A stretch of DNA of 64,000 nucleotides. Source: UA16 sp042095135. Its GTDB lineage: Bacteria > Bacteroidota > Bacteroidia > Flavobacteriales_D > Sanyastnellaceae. Location: NCBI GenBank assembly GCA_042095135.1, contig JBELBV010000002.1:62001-126000 (forward strand), in the 5' to 3' direction. The notes beneath the pieces are model-generated. The model was not told the origin of the DNA. It made no database searches and worked only from the letters and a program-made list of their open reading frames with translations. The position numbers and the translations under genes are program-made. The stretch's first letter is position 1. Each line of letters begins with the position of its first letter. This document shows positions 16,266 to 24,766 of this stretch, one piece after another.

Positions 16266-17668
16266 TGCGCTATCCCCTCGTTCTCCTCTTACCGGTCGGT
16301 ATCGTTGCCGCTGCCCTTGGTTGGACCGACTCCACCCCGTCTGAATCCCCGGCGCCCGAAGCCTATGCCCGCTGGTGCAGCAGTTGCCACGGTCCGGAAG
16401 GCCGGGACTTCATCGACCGCGATTGGAAATTGGGCAGCACGGCCGATGCGGTTCGCCGCGTCATCGAAGAAGGCCACGAACTGCTGGGCATGCCCGCTTA
16501 TGGGTCGACCCTCTCCGCGGGCGAGATCGATGCAGTCACGGATTTCGTCATGGGACAAGCGGCTTCGGCGCGCGGCTTCAAACCCACGCCCCCTGAACAG
16601 CTGGAAAGCAAGGATTTGACCCTCCGCGTCAACACCATTGTGGATGGCATGGAAACGCCGTGGGGAATGGATTTTGTCAACGACACCACCTTGCTCATCA
16701 CCGAGCGGGAAGGCCGCCTGTGGAAGTTGGTGGCAGGGCGGCTTATGATCATCGAGGGGCTCCCGGATGACATCCACGTGAAGGGCCAAGGCGGATTGTT
16801 GGACGTCATGCACTGGCAGGATGAAGCCACCGGAGCAGAGTGGGTGTACCTCACCTACAGCAAGGACCGCCCGGGCGATGCCAACCAATCAGCGACGGCG
16901 TTGGTACGCGCACCTTGGTCGGCCGAAGCCGAACGCATCGGTCCGTGGGAAGAATTGTTTGTAGCCACGCCGTACGAAAAGACCCACCACCACTACGGCA
17001 GCCGGGTGGAGATTGGCGGTGACGGCAAATTGTACCTCACGTGCGGCGAACGCGGCCGTCGGGACGTGCATCCACAGACCTTAACGACCTCTCCGGGCAA
17101 GGTGCACCGGTTCAACCCCGACGGCAGCATCCCCGAAGACAATCCCTTCGTGAATCAACCCGACGCGGTGCCGTCGATCTGGTCGTGGGGCCACCGCAAT
17201 CCGCAGGGGATGTTTTGCCATCCAGAGACCGGAACCATTTGGACCCACGAACACGGACCCAAAGGTGGCGACGAAATCAATATTCCCCAGCCCAGCAACA
17301 ATTACGGCTGGCCGAAGATCACGTTTGGCCGCAACTACATAGGCACCATCATCACCAAAGACACGGCGATGGTGGGCATGGAACAACCGCTCTACTATTG
17401 GCTCCCCTCCATCGGAGCCTGTGGCATGGACGTGGTCTACGGCGACCGCTGGCCCGCATCGTGGCAGAACAACCTGCTCGTCGGGTCGCTGAGTTTTGAA
17501 TACCTCGAACGCCTTCAATTGGAGGACAACCGCGTGGTCGCCCGCGAGCGTTTGCTCGAAGGCATCGGTCGGGTTCGGGACATCGCTCGCAATTCGAAAG
17601 GAGAAGTATTCGTTGCAGTGGAAGGCGCTGGCACCGTCCTGCACCTCGAACCCATGGAAATCAAGTAA
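16265..17668 (+). CDS. Cytochrome c-PQQ-dependent sugar dehydrogenase fusion
   Basis: 467 residues. An N-terminal export signal (about 1-22) is followed by a small cytochrome c domain with heme site CSSCH and a probable axial methionine in LLGMPAYGSTLS (about 80). From about residue 120 there is a beta-propeller of the soluble glucose/sorbosone dehydrogenase family (Asd-like), with ETPWGMDFVNDTTLLITERE, SWGHRNPQGM and EHGPKGGDEINIP. The fusion would pass electrons from sugar oxidation directly to heme in the periplasm. It overlaps the genes on both sides by one base, so it is translationally coupled. The substrate and PQQ use are inferred from the family. Confidence 0.9.
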   Translation: MRYPLVLLLPVGIVAAALGWTDSTPSESPAPEAYARWCSSCHGPEGRDFIDRDWKLGSTADAVRRVIEEGHELLGMPAYGSTLSAGEIDAVTDFVMGQAASARGFKPTPPEQLESKDLTLRVNTIVDGMETPWGMDFVNDTTLLITEREGRLWKLVAGRLMIIEGLPDDIHVKGQGGLLDVMHWQDEATGAEWVYLTYSKDRPGDANQSATALVRAPWSAEAERIGPWEELFVATPYEKTHHHYGSRVEIGGDGKLYLTCGERGRRDVHPQTLTTSPGKVHRFNPDGSIPEDNPFVNQPDAVPSIWSWGHRNPQGMFCHPETGTIWTHEHGPKGGDEINIPQPSNNYGWPKITFGRNYIGTIITKDTAMVGMEQPLYYWLPSIGACGMDVVYGDRWPASWQNNLLVGSLSFEYLERLQLEDNRVVARERLLEGIGRVRDIARNSKGEVFVAVEGAGTVLHLEPMEIK

Positions 17669-18642
17669 TGCACCAAAAGGCAATTGGAATCACACTGGCC
17701 CTGCTGGGATGGGCCACCCTTTTTTGGGGGCAAACCGACACCCCAAAACTCACCGCTGCGGAAGAGAAGGCGCTGCGCAGTTCGGCGGCTCCGACGACCG
17801 ACACCTTGCTCCAGGTCAGTAAGGGCCAATTCAATGTTCATTTCAGCCAAGTCCAGCTGAGCAACTGGGCTGCGGGGGGACAAAGCAATATTTCTCTCCT
17901 CACCAAATTTGACCAAAACTGGAAGTACGATCGGAGAAGGTTCGGCTGGGACAGCGAACTCCATCTCGCATTTGGCCTGTTGCATCGGCCTGAAGACCGG
18001 GTCATCATCAAAACGGACGATCGCATCGAATGGTCCACCAAGTTGGGATACCGGACCACGGAGTCGGGATTCGTCACATTGATGGCACACTTCCGGTCGC
18101 AATTCGCACCGGGCTACGCGATGGAAAACGGCATCCCTGTGCGCGACATCTTGAATTCCAACTTCCTCGCTCCGGGGTATGGGGTCTTGGCAGGCGGAAT
18201 GGACTACAAGACGCCCGATGGCGGCCTTGCTCTGTTCTTGGCTCCCATCACCATCAAATCGACGTGGGTACTCGATGATTCGCTATCAGCCGCCGGGGCG
18301 TTCGGTGTGGAACCAGGCCAACGCAGCCGTTACGAAATGGGTGGGTATTTGAAACTTAATTTCAAAAAGAACTTTTCTGAAGAAATCAGCTATGCCGTGC
18401 GGCTGGATTTGTTTTCGAATTTTCTCGATAACCCGCAAAACATTGATGTGTATTCCGACCACGTTTTGTTGTTGAAGGTCAACCCCTGGCTGTCAACTTC
18501 CATTTCGGCAACGTTGATTTACGACGACGACATCCTGTTGACGAAAAACCCGGAAGTCATTGAAGGGGTCTTGGTTCCCAACGTCGGCCCAGGCCTTCAG
18601 CTGAAACAGGTCCTTTCCGTCGGACTGTCCATTCAAGTTTGA
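17668..18642 (+). CDS. DUF3078 family predicted outer-membrane beta-barrel protein
   Basis: 324 residues. A signal peptide (cleaved near FWGQ, residue 22) precedes alternating beta strands; QVQLSNWAAGGQSNISLL is the hallmark of the DUF3078 family, found mainly in Bacteroidota. The protein ends in an alternating hydrophobic strand (LSVGLSIQV), as expected for outer-membrane barrels. No function is known. It overlaps the preceding dehydrogenase stop by one base. The fabD promoter begins just past its end. Confidence 0.85.
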   Translation: MHQKAIGITLALLGWATLFWGQTDTPKLTAAEEKALRSSAAPTTDTLLQVSKGQFNVHFSQVQLSNWAAGGQSNISLLTKFDQNWKYDRRRFGWDSELHLAFGLLHRPEDRVIIKTDDRIEWSTKLGYRTTESGFVTLMAHFRSQFAPGYAMENGIPVRDILNSNFLAPGYGVLAGGMDYKTPDGGLALFLAPITIKSTWVLDDSLSAAGAFGVEPGQRSRYEMGGYLKLNFKKNFSEEISYAVRLDLFSNFLDNPQNIDVYSDHVLLLKVNPWLSTSISATLIYDDDILLTKNPEVIEGVLVPNVGPGLQLKQVLSVGLSIQV

Positions 18643-18647
18643 GCGCT

Positions 18648-18655
18648 TACTTTTG
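18648..18655 (+). promoter_or_regulatory. -7 element of fabD
   Basis: TACTTTTG, full match to TAnnTTTG, 21 bp before the fabD ATG. Confidence 0.6.
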
Positions 18656-18676
18656 CGCCGCATTCACACCATTTCC

Positions 18677-19558
18677 ATGAAAGCATACGTATTCCCGGGC
18701 CAAGGCGCCCAATTCCCCGGAATGGGAAAAGACCTGTACGATCATTCGGACACCTTGAAAGCGCGTTTCGAATTGGCCAACGAAATCCTCGGCTTTGACA
18801 TCGCCGATACCATGTTCAATGGCAGCCCCGAAGATCTGAAGCAAACCTCGGTGACCCAGCCCGCTATTTTCATCCACTCGGTGGTGTTGGCGGAGGCGTT
18901 GGGAGATGCATTCCAACCTGACGTGGTCGCAGGCCACAGCTTGGGCGAATTCTCAGCCCTAGTAGCTGCGGGAGCCCTCTCGTTTGAAGACGGCCTGAAG
19001 CTAGTTTCGGAGCGGGCACAAGCCATGCAAGCAGCGTGCGATGAAACGCCCAGCACCATGGCCGCCGTACTTGGCCTCGAGGACAACGTCGTTGAGGAGG
19101 TCTGTGCTTCCACCGAAGGCGTGGTGGTCGCAGCCAATTATAACTGTCCCGGTCAGCTCGTGATCTCCGGAGAAGTTCCGGCCATCGAAGTGGCTTGTGC
19201 CGCCCTTATAGAGGCCGGTGCACGTCGGGCATTGGTGTTGCCCGTTGGAGGCGCATTCCATTCGCCGTTGATGGAATCCGCACGGGAACGCCTGGCCGCC
19301 GCTATAGCTGCAGCTCCATTCCAATCGCCACGATGCCCCGTGGTCCAGAACGTCAACGCCTCGCCGGAAACCGATCCGGAAGTGATCCGTGAAAACCTCA
19401 TCGCGCAATTGACCGCCCCGGTGCGGTGGACGCAGAGCATGCACAAGATGATTGAATTGGGAGCGACCGAAGCCATTGAAGTCGGTCCTGGCAAAGTGTT
19501 GCAAGGCCTGTTCAAGAAGGTGGATCGCGCCTTTGTCGTTTCAGGAGCGGAACTTTGA
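18677..19558 (+). CDS. fabD: Malonyl CoA-acyl carrier protein transacylase
   Basis: 293 residues. FabD loads malonyl groups onto ACP for fatty-acid synthesis. The start MKAYVFPGQGAQFPGMGKDL is the family N-terminus; the nucleophile serine is in GHSLGEFSALVAAG (about residue 90), with QxQAMQ-type sequence SERAQAMQAAC after it and the catalytic histidine in VGGAFHSPLM near 200. Length is normal. The gene has its own promoter and ends at a strong terminator at 19581-19610. No other fab genes are adjacent. Confidence 0.97.
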   Translation: MKAYVFPGQGAQFPGMGKDLYDHSDTLKARFELANEILGFDIADTMFNGSPEDLKQTSVTQPAIFIHSVVLAEALGDAFQPDVVAGHSLGEFSALVAAGALSFEDGLKLVSERAQAMQAACDETPSTMAAVLGLEDNVVEEVCASTEGVVVAANYNCPGQLVISGEVPAIEVACAALIEAGARRALVLPVGGAFHSPLMESARERLAAAIAAAPFQSPRCPVVQNVNASPETDPEVIRENLIAQLTAPVRWTQSMHKMIELGATEAIEVGPGKVLQGLFKKVDRAFVVSGAEL

Positions 19559-19580
19559 TTCGAACCGCACAATCAGACAT

Positions 19581-19610
19581 AAAAAAAGCGAGCTAAGGGC
19601 TCGCTTTTTT
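19581..19610. terminator. Bidirectional Rho-independent terminator between fabD and the coiled-coil gene
   Basis: A-run, then AGCGAGC, a five-base loop and GCTCGCT, then a T-run. It can end transcription from both convergent genes. Confidence 0.85.
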
Positions 19611-19634
19611 ATTGTTTGTCTAATTGTAGGGTGC

Positions 19635-19844
19635 TTACATCACGATTTCTGCAGCGTAGGCATGAAGGCTTTGGACTTCGTTCTCCGCAACCAACAGCGC
19701 TTCTTTCAATTTGCCATTTTCCAACCGCAACTCATCGCATCGGCGTTGTGCACGTGCCAATTCATTTTTGAGACGCATGAATTCTTTCAGCGTCTGCACC
19801 CGCTCCTGACGAGCGGTTTCGAGTTGGACCATGAGATCTTCCAT
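19635..19844 (-). CDS. Small predicted coiled-coil protein
   Basis: 69 residues from ATG 19844. The whole chain is charged and helical with heptad spacing of Leu, Val and Met (METLVQLETARQ-type N-terminus, LKNELARAQRRCDELRLENG, LKEALLVAENEVQ), predicting a single coiled coil. It resembles the short proteins often placed near zapA-type division genes, but no identity is claimed. The frame is open further upstream to 19895, but GTTATTTG ends exactly 4 bp before the chosen ATG, matching the promoter spacing of other genes here. Convergent with fabD. Confidence 0.65.
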   Translation of the reverse strand: MEDLMVQLETARQERVQTLKEFMRLKNELARAQRRCDELRLENGKLKEALLVAENEVQSLHAYAAEIVM

Positions 19845-19932
19845 ACTACAAATAACGCGGACGAGTGTACCCTTTACAACGGACCTGTCCGGCACTTTTC
19901 CACCTTTTACCGTTCATTTCAACAACTTGAAC

Positions 19933-21180
19933 TCACGCCATGCGAACAGCCTCTCCTTGGGGATCCGGCACCCGCTTTCGGAAGATCCAAAGCACCACAA
20001 AACCGAACAGTCCCAGCCCACCTGAAATGGCATATAAAGATGAAATCACCGAAAGGTCTCCCTGAAATTGATACCCCGAGAACACCGCGCCAACACCAAT
20101 TCCCACTTCAAGCGACATCAGCATGGTGCCCAAGGCCAAAGCCACCTTACCCGGACGGGCCAAATCTGCAGTCCATGCCATGATCGCGGGCATATTGATG
20201 CCAATGGACATACCGTAAATCACCCCGAAGAAGGCGGCCATCTCCTTGGTCTCCGCTATGCTCAATCCGAACATGCCGACCGCCAGTAACGCCCCGCCAA
20301 TGAGCATGAGCGGCACCCGGCCGCGGCGGTCCGAGGCACGGCCTGCAATCAGCCGCATCGAGATGCTGGCGATGACGATGATGGTGTTGAAGGAGCCTTT
20401 GTAGACATAACCCAGCGACCCAACAAAATCCGGCGAAATGGTCAAGAATGTACCAAAGGCAAACGCCACAGGCAACAAACCCAATGCCGCTGGCCACGAT
20501 GAAAGGTCCATTACGTCGCCTTTCCAGATGTGCAGGTCGGCCAACTCGACGCGTCGCCCTTGGGGCAAGGTCTCCGGAAGTCGCAGCGTCATGACCAAAG
20601 CCACCAAACCAAAGAGGGTGGAAACAATGAACATCGCGTCGTAGCCATATTCCACCGTCAGCCAACTTCCGATGGCGGGTCCACCGGCCATACCAGCATT
20701 ACCGGCCACTCCGAGGTAGCCCAGCGCCTCGCCGCGGCGGTTCAGAGGCGTGATGTCCGTCAGGAAAGCCGTCGTTCCGGTTGGACGAAATCCCGTGCTC
20801 ATGCCATGGAGCAAGCGCAGCGTCAGGAACGCCCACACGGCTAACGGCACACCGCTCCAAATCGCATCACCAGAGATGGCGCCTACGCCGATGTAGCACA
20901 ACCCCGCAATGGTGGTCACCCAAGTTCCAAAGAGCATCACCGGCCTCCGTCCTGCTCGGTCTGCAATGCGTCCACTCAAAAACCGCGAAAGGAAAGCACC
21001 CACAGTAAACAGCCCCACAATCCAACCGATCAAATCCGGACGGCCAAGCTCGGTCAGAAACCCGGGCAACTCAGGCATGACCATGCCAAAGCTGGCCATG
21101 AAGAGAACGGTGCTGGTGCAAAGGACCCAAAACTGGGAGGAGAACATGGTGGTGTTCTCGGGAGGAGCTTTTTTCGTCAC
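19933..21180 (-). CDS. Major facilitator superfamily transporter
   Basis: 415 residues with about 12 hydrophobic helices. The MFS loop 2-3 signature is present as GRIADRAGRRPVMLFG, with a second copy of the pattern near the middle (GRASDRRGRVPLMLIG). It is most similar in layout to drug or sugar efflux carriers; the substrate is unknown. The GTG at 21180 is preferred because a TATCTTTG element ends 7 bp before it; ATG at 21147 (MFSSQFWVL) would give a 404-residue protein with a short leader. Divergent from the gene at 21215. Confidence 0.88.
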   Translation of the reverse strand: MTKKAPPENTTMFSSQFWVLCTSTVLFMASFGMVMPELPGFLTELGRPDLIGWIVGLFTVGAFLSRFLSGRIADRAGRRPVMLFGTWVTTIAGLCYIGVGAISGDAIWSGVPLAVWAFLTLRLLHGMSTGFRPTGTTAFLTDITPLNRRGEALGYLGVAGNAGMAGGPAIGSWLTVEYGYDAMFIVSTLFGLVALVMTLRLPETLPQGRRVELADLHIWKGDVMDLSSWPAALGLLPVAFAFGTFLTISPDFVGSLGYVYKGSFNTIIVIASISMRLIAGRASDRRGRVPLMLIGGALLAVGMFGLSIAETKEMAAFFGVIYGMSIGINMPAIMAWTADLARPGKVALALGTMLMSLEVGIGVGAVFSGYQFQGDLSVISSLYAISGGLGLFGFVVLWIFRKRVPDPQGEAVRMA

Positions 21181-21187
21181 TTGGCCG

Positions 21188-21195
21188 CAAAGATA
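21188..21195 (-). promoter_or_regulatory. -7 element of the MFS transporter gene
   Basis: TATCTTTG on the minus strand, perfect consensus, 7 bp before the GTG start. It sits 7 bp from the -7 element of the divergent gene. Confidence 0.6.
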
Positions 21196-21202
21196 CCCTG
21201 CT

Positions 21203-21210
21203 TATCTTGG
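21203..21210 (+). promoter_or_regulatory. -7 element of the gene at 21215
   Basis: TATCTTGG ends exactly 4 bp before the ATG; TTG at 21181-21183 is 19 bp upstream as the -33 element. Confidence 0.55.
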
Positions 21211-21214
21211 CTCC

Positions 21215-21622
21215 ATGCAATACCCGGCGAAAGTCTTGTTGGCGTGGGGAGAAGCCATCTCAGGCAACCGCGAAATCCGCGATTGGCTGATGCAAAACGG
21301 CTATCCGGAACTGGCGCTCGTGTGCCACGCGCTTCAGCTGGACGACAGCGCCCGGTCATGGCTCATGGCCAATCAGCACCCACACCTCATGGCACTAGTT
21401 AGCGGTTCGGAAGGCGATGCCCAGGCCATCCAATGGCTGGAAAAATTTGGGTTCAACTACCTGAAAGATGCAGCCCTCGGGGCCGACAACGATGACGAAG
21501 CCGTCACCCGGCTCATCAAAGCGGGGCAGCGCGAGTGGGCGGGCATTGCCCTAAAAATTCGATCGGTCAAGAATCAGATCGAGTCGGACAACAACGACAT
21601 GCACAAGATTTCACGGCGCTAA
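21215..21622 (+). CDS. Conserved-looking hypothetical protein
   Basis: 135 residues; I do not recognise the family. It has no signal peptide or membrane helix. The sequence is mainly helical with repeated short helices (NREIRDWLMQNGYPELAL, SARSWLMANQHPHLMALV, DAQAIQWLEKFGFNYLKDA) that look like three or four copies of a roughly 30-residue helical-hairpin unit containing a W-L pair, so an alpha-solenoid, perhaps protein-binding, is likely. The start follows a -7 element by 4 bp. Convergent with the M16 protease gene, 9 bp away. Confidence 0.7.
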   Translation: MQYPAKVLLAWGEAISGNREIRDWLMQNGYPELALVCHALQLDDSARSWLMANQHPHLMALVSGSEGDAQAIQWLEKFGFNYLKDAALGADNDDEAVTRLIKAGQREWAGIALKIRSVKNQIESDNNDMHKISRR

Positions 21623-21631
21623 GCCGGGAAC

Positions 21632-22906
21632 TCAGGCGTTCGAGTACACCAGGTGACTCCAGGTGCTGTCATCCAGCACTTCATTGGCCAGCCGCAACAC
21701 GTCATCCGCCGTAATGGCCTCGATTGCCTCGAAGACTGTTTCGAGCCGCTCCACCCTGTTGTACAGCAAAAAGCTCTTCCCCAAACTGGTCATGACGCTG
21801 CTCCCCGAATCCTGCGACAAGGCCACGTGACCAACAATCTGCTGCTTGATGTTGTGGAGCTGGCGCACGCCGAGCTTGGTCTTTCGGAGCGCGGCGAGTT
21901 CTTTGCGCACGAGGGTCTCGGCGCGCTTGTGGAGGCGCTTGTCCGTTCCGAAATACACACTGAAGACGCCCACATCGCTGTAGGGTGTGTAGGCACATTC
22001 AATGTTATACGCCATCCCATGGCGTTCTCGGACGTTTAAGCTCAACCGGTTGTTCATCGTGGGTCCACCTAAATGATTGGCAATGAGGGCAAGGCCCAGC
22101 CGATCGGGGTGGTTACTGCCGTGGGTCAACGTGCCCATGACGTGGTGCACCTGGTGGATGTCCTTTTTCAGGCGGACGTCGAATGGTGCGCGGCCTTCAA
22201 ACGGAGCGCGGTTGAGGTTGGAAGCTCCGCTCTGGACCCGACCGAAGTGCTTTTCACACAACCGCGTGACCTTGGACCACGGGGTGGCTCCCACGACGCT
22301 GAACACCATTTCGTTGGGGTGATAATGGCGCGCAACAAAGCCCTCGATGGTCGCTCGGTTCATGGAGCGCACCGAATCCGGATTGCCGAGGATGTTTCCG
22401 CCCATGGGGTGGCCTTCGAATAATTTTTCTTCGAACTCGTCAAAAATGGAATCCGCCGGACTGTCGAGGTAGGCATTGAGCTCATCCAGGATCACATCGC
22501 GCTCCTTTTTGATCTCGTTGACAGGGAAGGTCGCGTTGAACGTGATGTCGGCAATCAACTCTACCGCACGAGCGAGGTGCTGCTCTGAAAACGCAGCGTA
22601 AATCCAGGTGTCCTCTTTCGACGTGTAGGCGTTGAACTCGCCACCCACTGAATCAAGCCGGTTCAGTACGTGAAAGGCCTTGCGATTTTGAGTGCCTTTG
22701 AACAATGTGTGTTCGATGAAATGGGCTACGCCGGCTTCTCCGTGCGCGTCAATCTCATCCCGCGTGCCTGCATTGATGACCAAACCGCAATGCGTCACAG
22801 GGCGATCCACATGCTTGTAGATGACACGGAACCCGTTTTCGAATTGCGCCGTTTGGAGTTCTTCTTTGCCCCAGTGGGGCAAAGCGCGTTCAAGCACGTC
22901 GGCCAT
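21632..22906 (-). CDS. M16 family zinc metalloprotease (insulinase-like)
   Basis: 424 residues. The inverted zinc motif HxxEH appears as HFIEH within AHFIEHTLFKGT (about residue 60), followed by NRLDSVGGEFNAYTSKEDTW, the family signature; the distal zinc-ligand glutamate lies about 75 residues on in ELIADITFNATFP. A second M16 domain (about 200-400) lacks the metal site, as usual for the N-terminal partner of this processing-peptidase group. No signal peptide is evident, so a cytoplasmic or non-classical location is suggested. Start MADVLERALPHW at 22906 is 8 bp after the DUF3127 stop. Confidence 0.93.
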   Translation of the reverse strand: MADVLERALPHWGKEELQTAQFENGFRVIYKHVDRPVTHCGLVINAGTRDEIDAHGEAGVAHFIEHTLFKGTQNRKAFHVLNRLDSVGGEFNAYTSKEDTWIYAAFSEQHLARAVELIADITFNATFPVNEIKKERDVILDELNAYLDSPADSIFDEFEEKLFEGHPMGGNILGNPDSVRSMNRATIEGFVARHYHPNEMVFSVVGATPWSKVTRLCEKHFGRVQSGASNLNRAPFEGRAPFDVRLKKDIHQVHHVMGTLTHGSNHPDRLGLALIANHLGGPTMNNRLSLNVRERHGMAYNIECAYTPYSDVGVFSVYFGTDKRLHKRAETLVRKELAALRKTKLGVRQLHNIKQQIVGHVALSQDSGSSVMTSLGKSFLLYNRVERLETVFEAIEAITADDVLRLANEVLDDSTWSHLVYSNA

Positions 22907-22914
22907 GGAGGGTG

Positions 22915-23286
22915 TTAGAAGGGCAAATCGTCCTCGTCGTCTCCCGACGCTGCCATTGGAGGCACATCCGGAAGCGGCGCTGCAGAGACTCCTGGAGCGG
23001 CCGGCGCTGATGGGGCTCCTCCCTGTCCGGACTCGACACGCCATGCGTTCAAATCGACGTAAAAATTACCGTTGTACTCACGGCCGCGGATGTCAAATTT
23101 GACCAGTACGGCATCGCCCTCGTTGTATTTAGCGATCTGCTCAGTGCGCTCTTTTGTCGCCGTGAACTTCACGTCTTGTGGATACTGGTCCTCGGTCGTG
23201 ATGACGAAATCACGCTTATAAAACCCACTTGGGAAATCCTGCTGATCGAAGATCTTTTTGATCTTCCCTTTCATTTCAAAACTCAT
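22915..23286 (-). CDS. DUF3127 family protein (single-stranded DNA-binding-like OB fold)
   Basis: 123 residues. The N-terminal 80 residues match DUF3127: MSFEMKGKIKKIFDQQ, GFYKRDFVITTEDQYPQDV, and GREYNGNFYVDLNAWRVE, a beta-rich pattern related to single-strand binding protein OB folds. The C-terminal tail is disordered, Pro/Ala/Gly-rich and ends in DDEDDLPF, which closely resembles the acidic SSB tip that recruits repair proteins. It probably binds nucleic acid; this is inferred. The start lies 4 bp after a TACCTTCG element. Confidence 0.88.
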   Translation of the reverse strand: MSFEMKGKIKKIFDQQDFPSGFYKRDFVITTEDQYPQDVKFTATKERTEQIAKYNEGDAVLVKFDIRGREYNGNFYVDLNAWRVESGQGGAPSAPAAPGVSAAPLPDVPPMAASGDDEDDLPF

Positions 23287-23290
23287 GGTA

Positions 23291-23298
23291 CGAAGGTA
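23291..23298 (-). promoter_or_regulatory. -7 element of the DUF3127 gene
   Basis: TACCTTCG on the minus strand ends exactly 4 bp before the ATG at 23286. Confidence 0.6.
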
Positions 23299-23342
23299 TT
23301 CACGCCCATTCGAAAACAGGGGTACGGGACGGCGCTTTTTTA

Positions 23343-24254
23343 TCAACCTAAATTGAAGGCCATGACCGCCTTCAAGGCGTCTGAAGCGTTCCCTTCCGCG
23401 ATGCACTGCGCAGCAAACGAGTGCACTGCATGCTCGAGCGCCACTCCGTCGCCCTCGTGCTCCATAAACAGCTCGGACAACTCCATAAGTTTGAAGTCAT
23501 TGACATCCGTCTCATCGGGCATTTCGAGCAAGGCACCAAGCTGGGCCAGGTCGTTGCCGGTCAGGACCTTGCTCTCACGAGCCTCCTGCGGCAATGCATC
23601 GACTCCGATGCCCGGAGCTATGAGTGGTTTGGGGACCTCGAACAACGCCGCCCCCGATGCCCGGACGTATGCATTGCCGCCGCAACGCCCGACCAAGTCG
23701 AGCAAATCCGGTACAGGCTGACCGCCCTCGTTCAGGACATCAGACCGGAAATGCATCCGTTGGATTTCGCAGACGACCAACTGCCCAGCACCTCCTTCGT
23801 CCCCTAGCGAGTCCACACGCAGCACCTTGCATTCTAAAGCAACCGGGCTTTCCGCAACACGTTTGGGCTTTACGGTATCTGACGGCAAGGCGGTCAAGCC
23901 CGCCTTATCAAATTCGCTCACCCCTCGGTCGAAGTCGGCGCTGGCCAGTGAACAAGCGTGCACCATGTTGTAATCGACCAAGTTGATGACAACTTCAGGC
24001 ACAGCGAGCACGTTCTCCAACGTGTGCTTGGTCGTGTTGTCTTTCATCCGACGGGCCGGGCTGAAAATGACTACGGGCGGCTTGGCCGAGAATACGTTGA
24101 AGTAGCTGAACGGTGCGAGGTTGTCCTGACCTTCTTCGTCCACGGTGCTGGCAAATGCGATGGGACGCGGGGCGATTCCCCCGAGCAACTTGCCGTGCAG
24201 ATCGCGTCCCGAGAGTTCTGCCGGATTGAATGAAGCGTATGCGTGCTTCGCCAT
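23343..24254 (-). CDS. Flavin reductase-like domain protein
   Basis: 303 residues. The first 200 residues form an FMN-binding split barrel of the flavoredoxin/flavin reductase group, with GGIAPRPIAFASTVDEEGQDNLAPFSYFN and VINLVDYNMVHACSLASADF. The remaining 100 residues are an uncharacterised helical extension. Homologues reduce flavins or act as flavin-binding electron carriers; the partner is unknown. The ATG lies 2 bp after the purE stop, so both are probably co-transcribed. Confidence 0.88.
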   Translation of the reverse strand: MAKHAYASFNPAELSGRDLHGKLLGGIAPRPIAFASTVDEEGQDNLAPFSYFNVFSAKPPVVIFSPARRMKDNTTKHTLENVLAVPEVVINLVDYNMVHACSLASADFDRGVSEFDKAGLTALPSDTVKPKRVAESPVALECKVLRVDSLGDEGGAGQLVVCEIQRMHFRSDVLNEGGQPVPDLLDLVGRCGGNAYVRASGAALFEVPKPLIAPGIGVDALPQEARESKVLTGNDLAQLGALLEMPDETDVNDFKLMELSELFMEHEGDGVALEHAVHSFAAQCIAEGNASDALKAVMAFNLG

Positions 24255-24256
24255 GT

Positions 24257-24754
24257 TCAGAAGTGCTTCTCGACGGTATCGATGGAATTCAACACCTTGT
24301 CCTTCAGTGCAGCCTTGAAGGCCGCCAAGCGACCCACCAACGCTTCATCGCTAGTAGCGGCGATCTGAGCCGCCAAAATTCCCGCATTCCGGCCACCGTC
24401 CAATGCGACGGTTGCAACCGGCACACCGGCTGGCATCTGCAAGATGCTCAATACAGAATCCCATCCGTCAATGGAGTTGCTGCTGTGGATCGGAACACCG
24501 ATAACGGGCAAGGTGGTCAAGGATGCCGTCATGCCGGGCAAGTGCGCTGCACCTCCTGCGCCAGCTACAATGACTTTGATGCCACGTCCTACCGCTTCGG
24601 TGGCGTGGGTAACCATGCGCTCCGGCGTGCGGTGCGCAGATACCACTGTCATTTCAAACGGCACCTCCAATTCCTTCAGTACTTCACCCGCTTTTTCCAT
24701 GACAGGAAGGTCGCTTGCGGAACCCATGATGATGCTTACTACCGGTTGTGCCAT
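24257..24754 (-). CDS. purE: N5-carboxyaminoimidazole ribonucleotide mutase (PurE class I)
   Basis: 165 residues. It interconverts N5-CAIR and CAIR in purine synthesis. The N-terminus VSIIMGSASDLPVMEKAGE is the AIR-binding signature; SAHRTPERMVTHA holds the conserved histidine, and GAGGAAHLPGM and GVPIHSSNSIDGWDSVLSI are further active-site loops. No purK is adjacent. The gene follows the bifunctional nuclease gene by 12 bp. Confidence 0.97.
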   Translation of the reverse strand: MAQPVVSIIMGSASDLPVMEKAGEVLKELEVPFEMTVVSAHRTPERMVTHATEAVGRGIKVIVAGAGGAAHLPGMTASLTTLPVIGVPIHSSNSIDGWDSVLSILQMPAGVPVATVALDGGRNAGILAAQIAATSDEALVGRLAAFKAALKDKVLNSIDTVEKHF

Positions 24755-24766
24755 GGCGGTGCAGTT

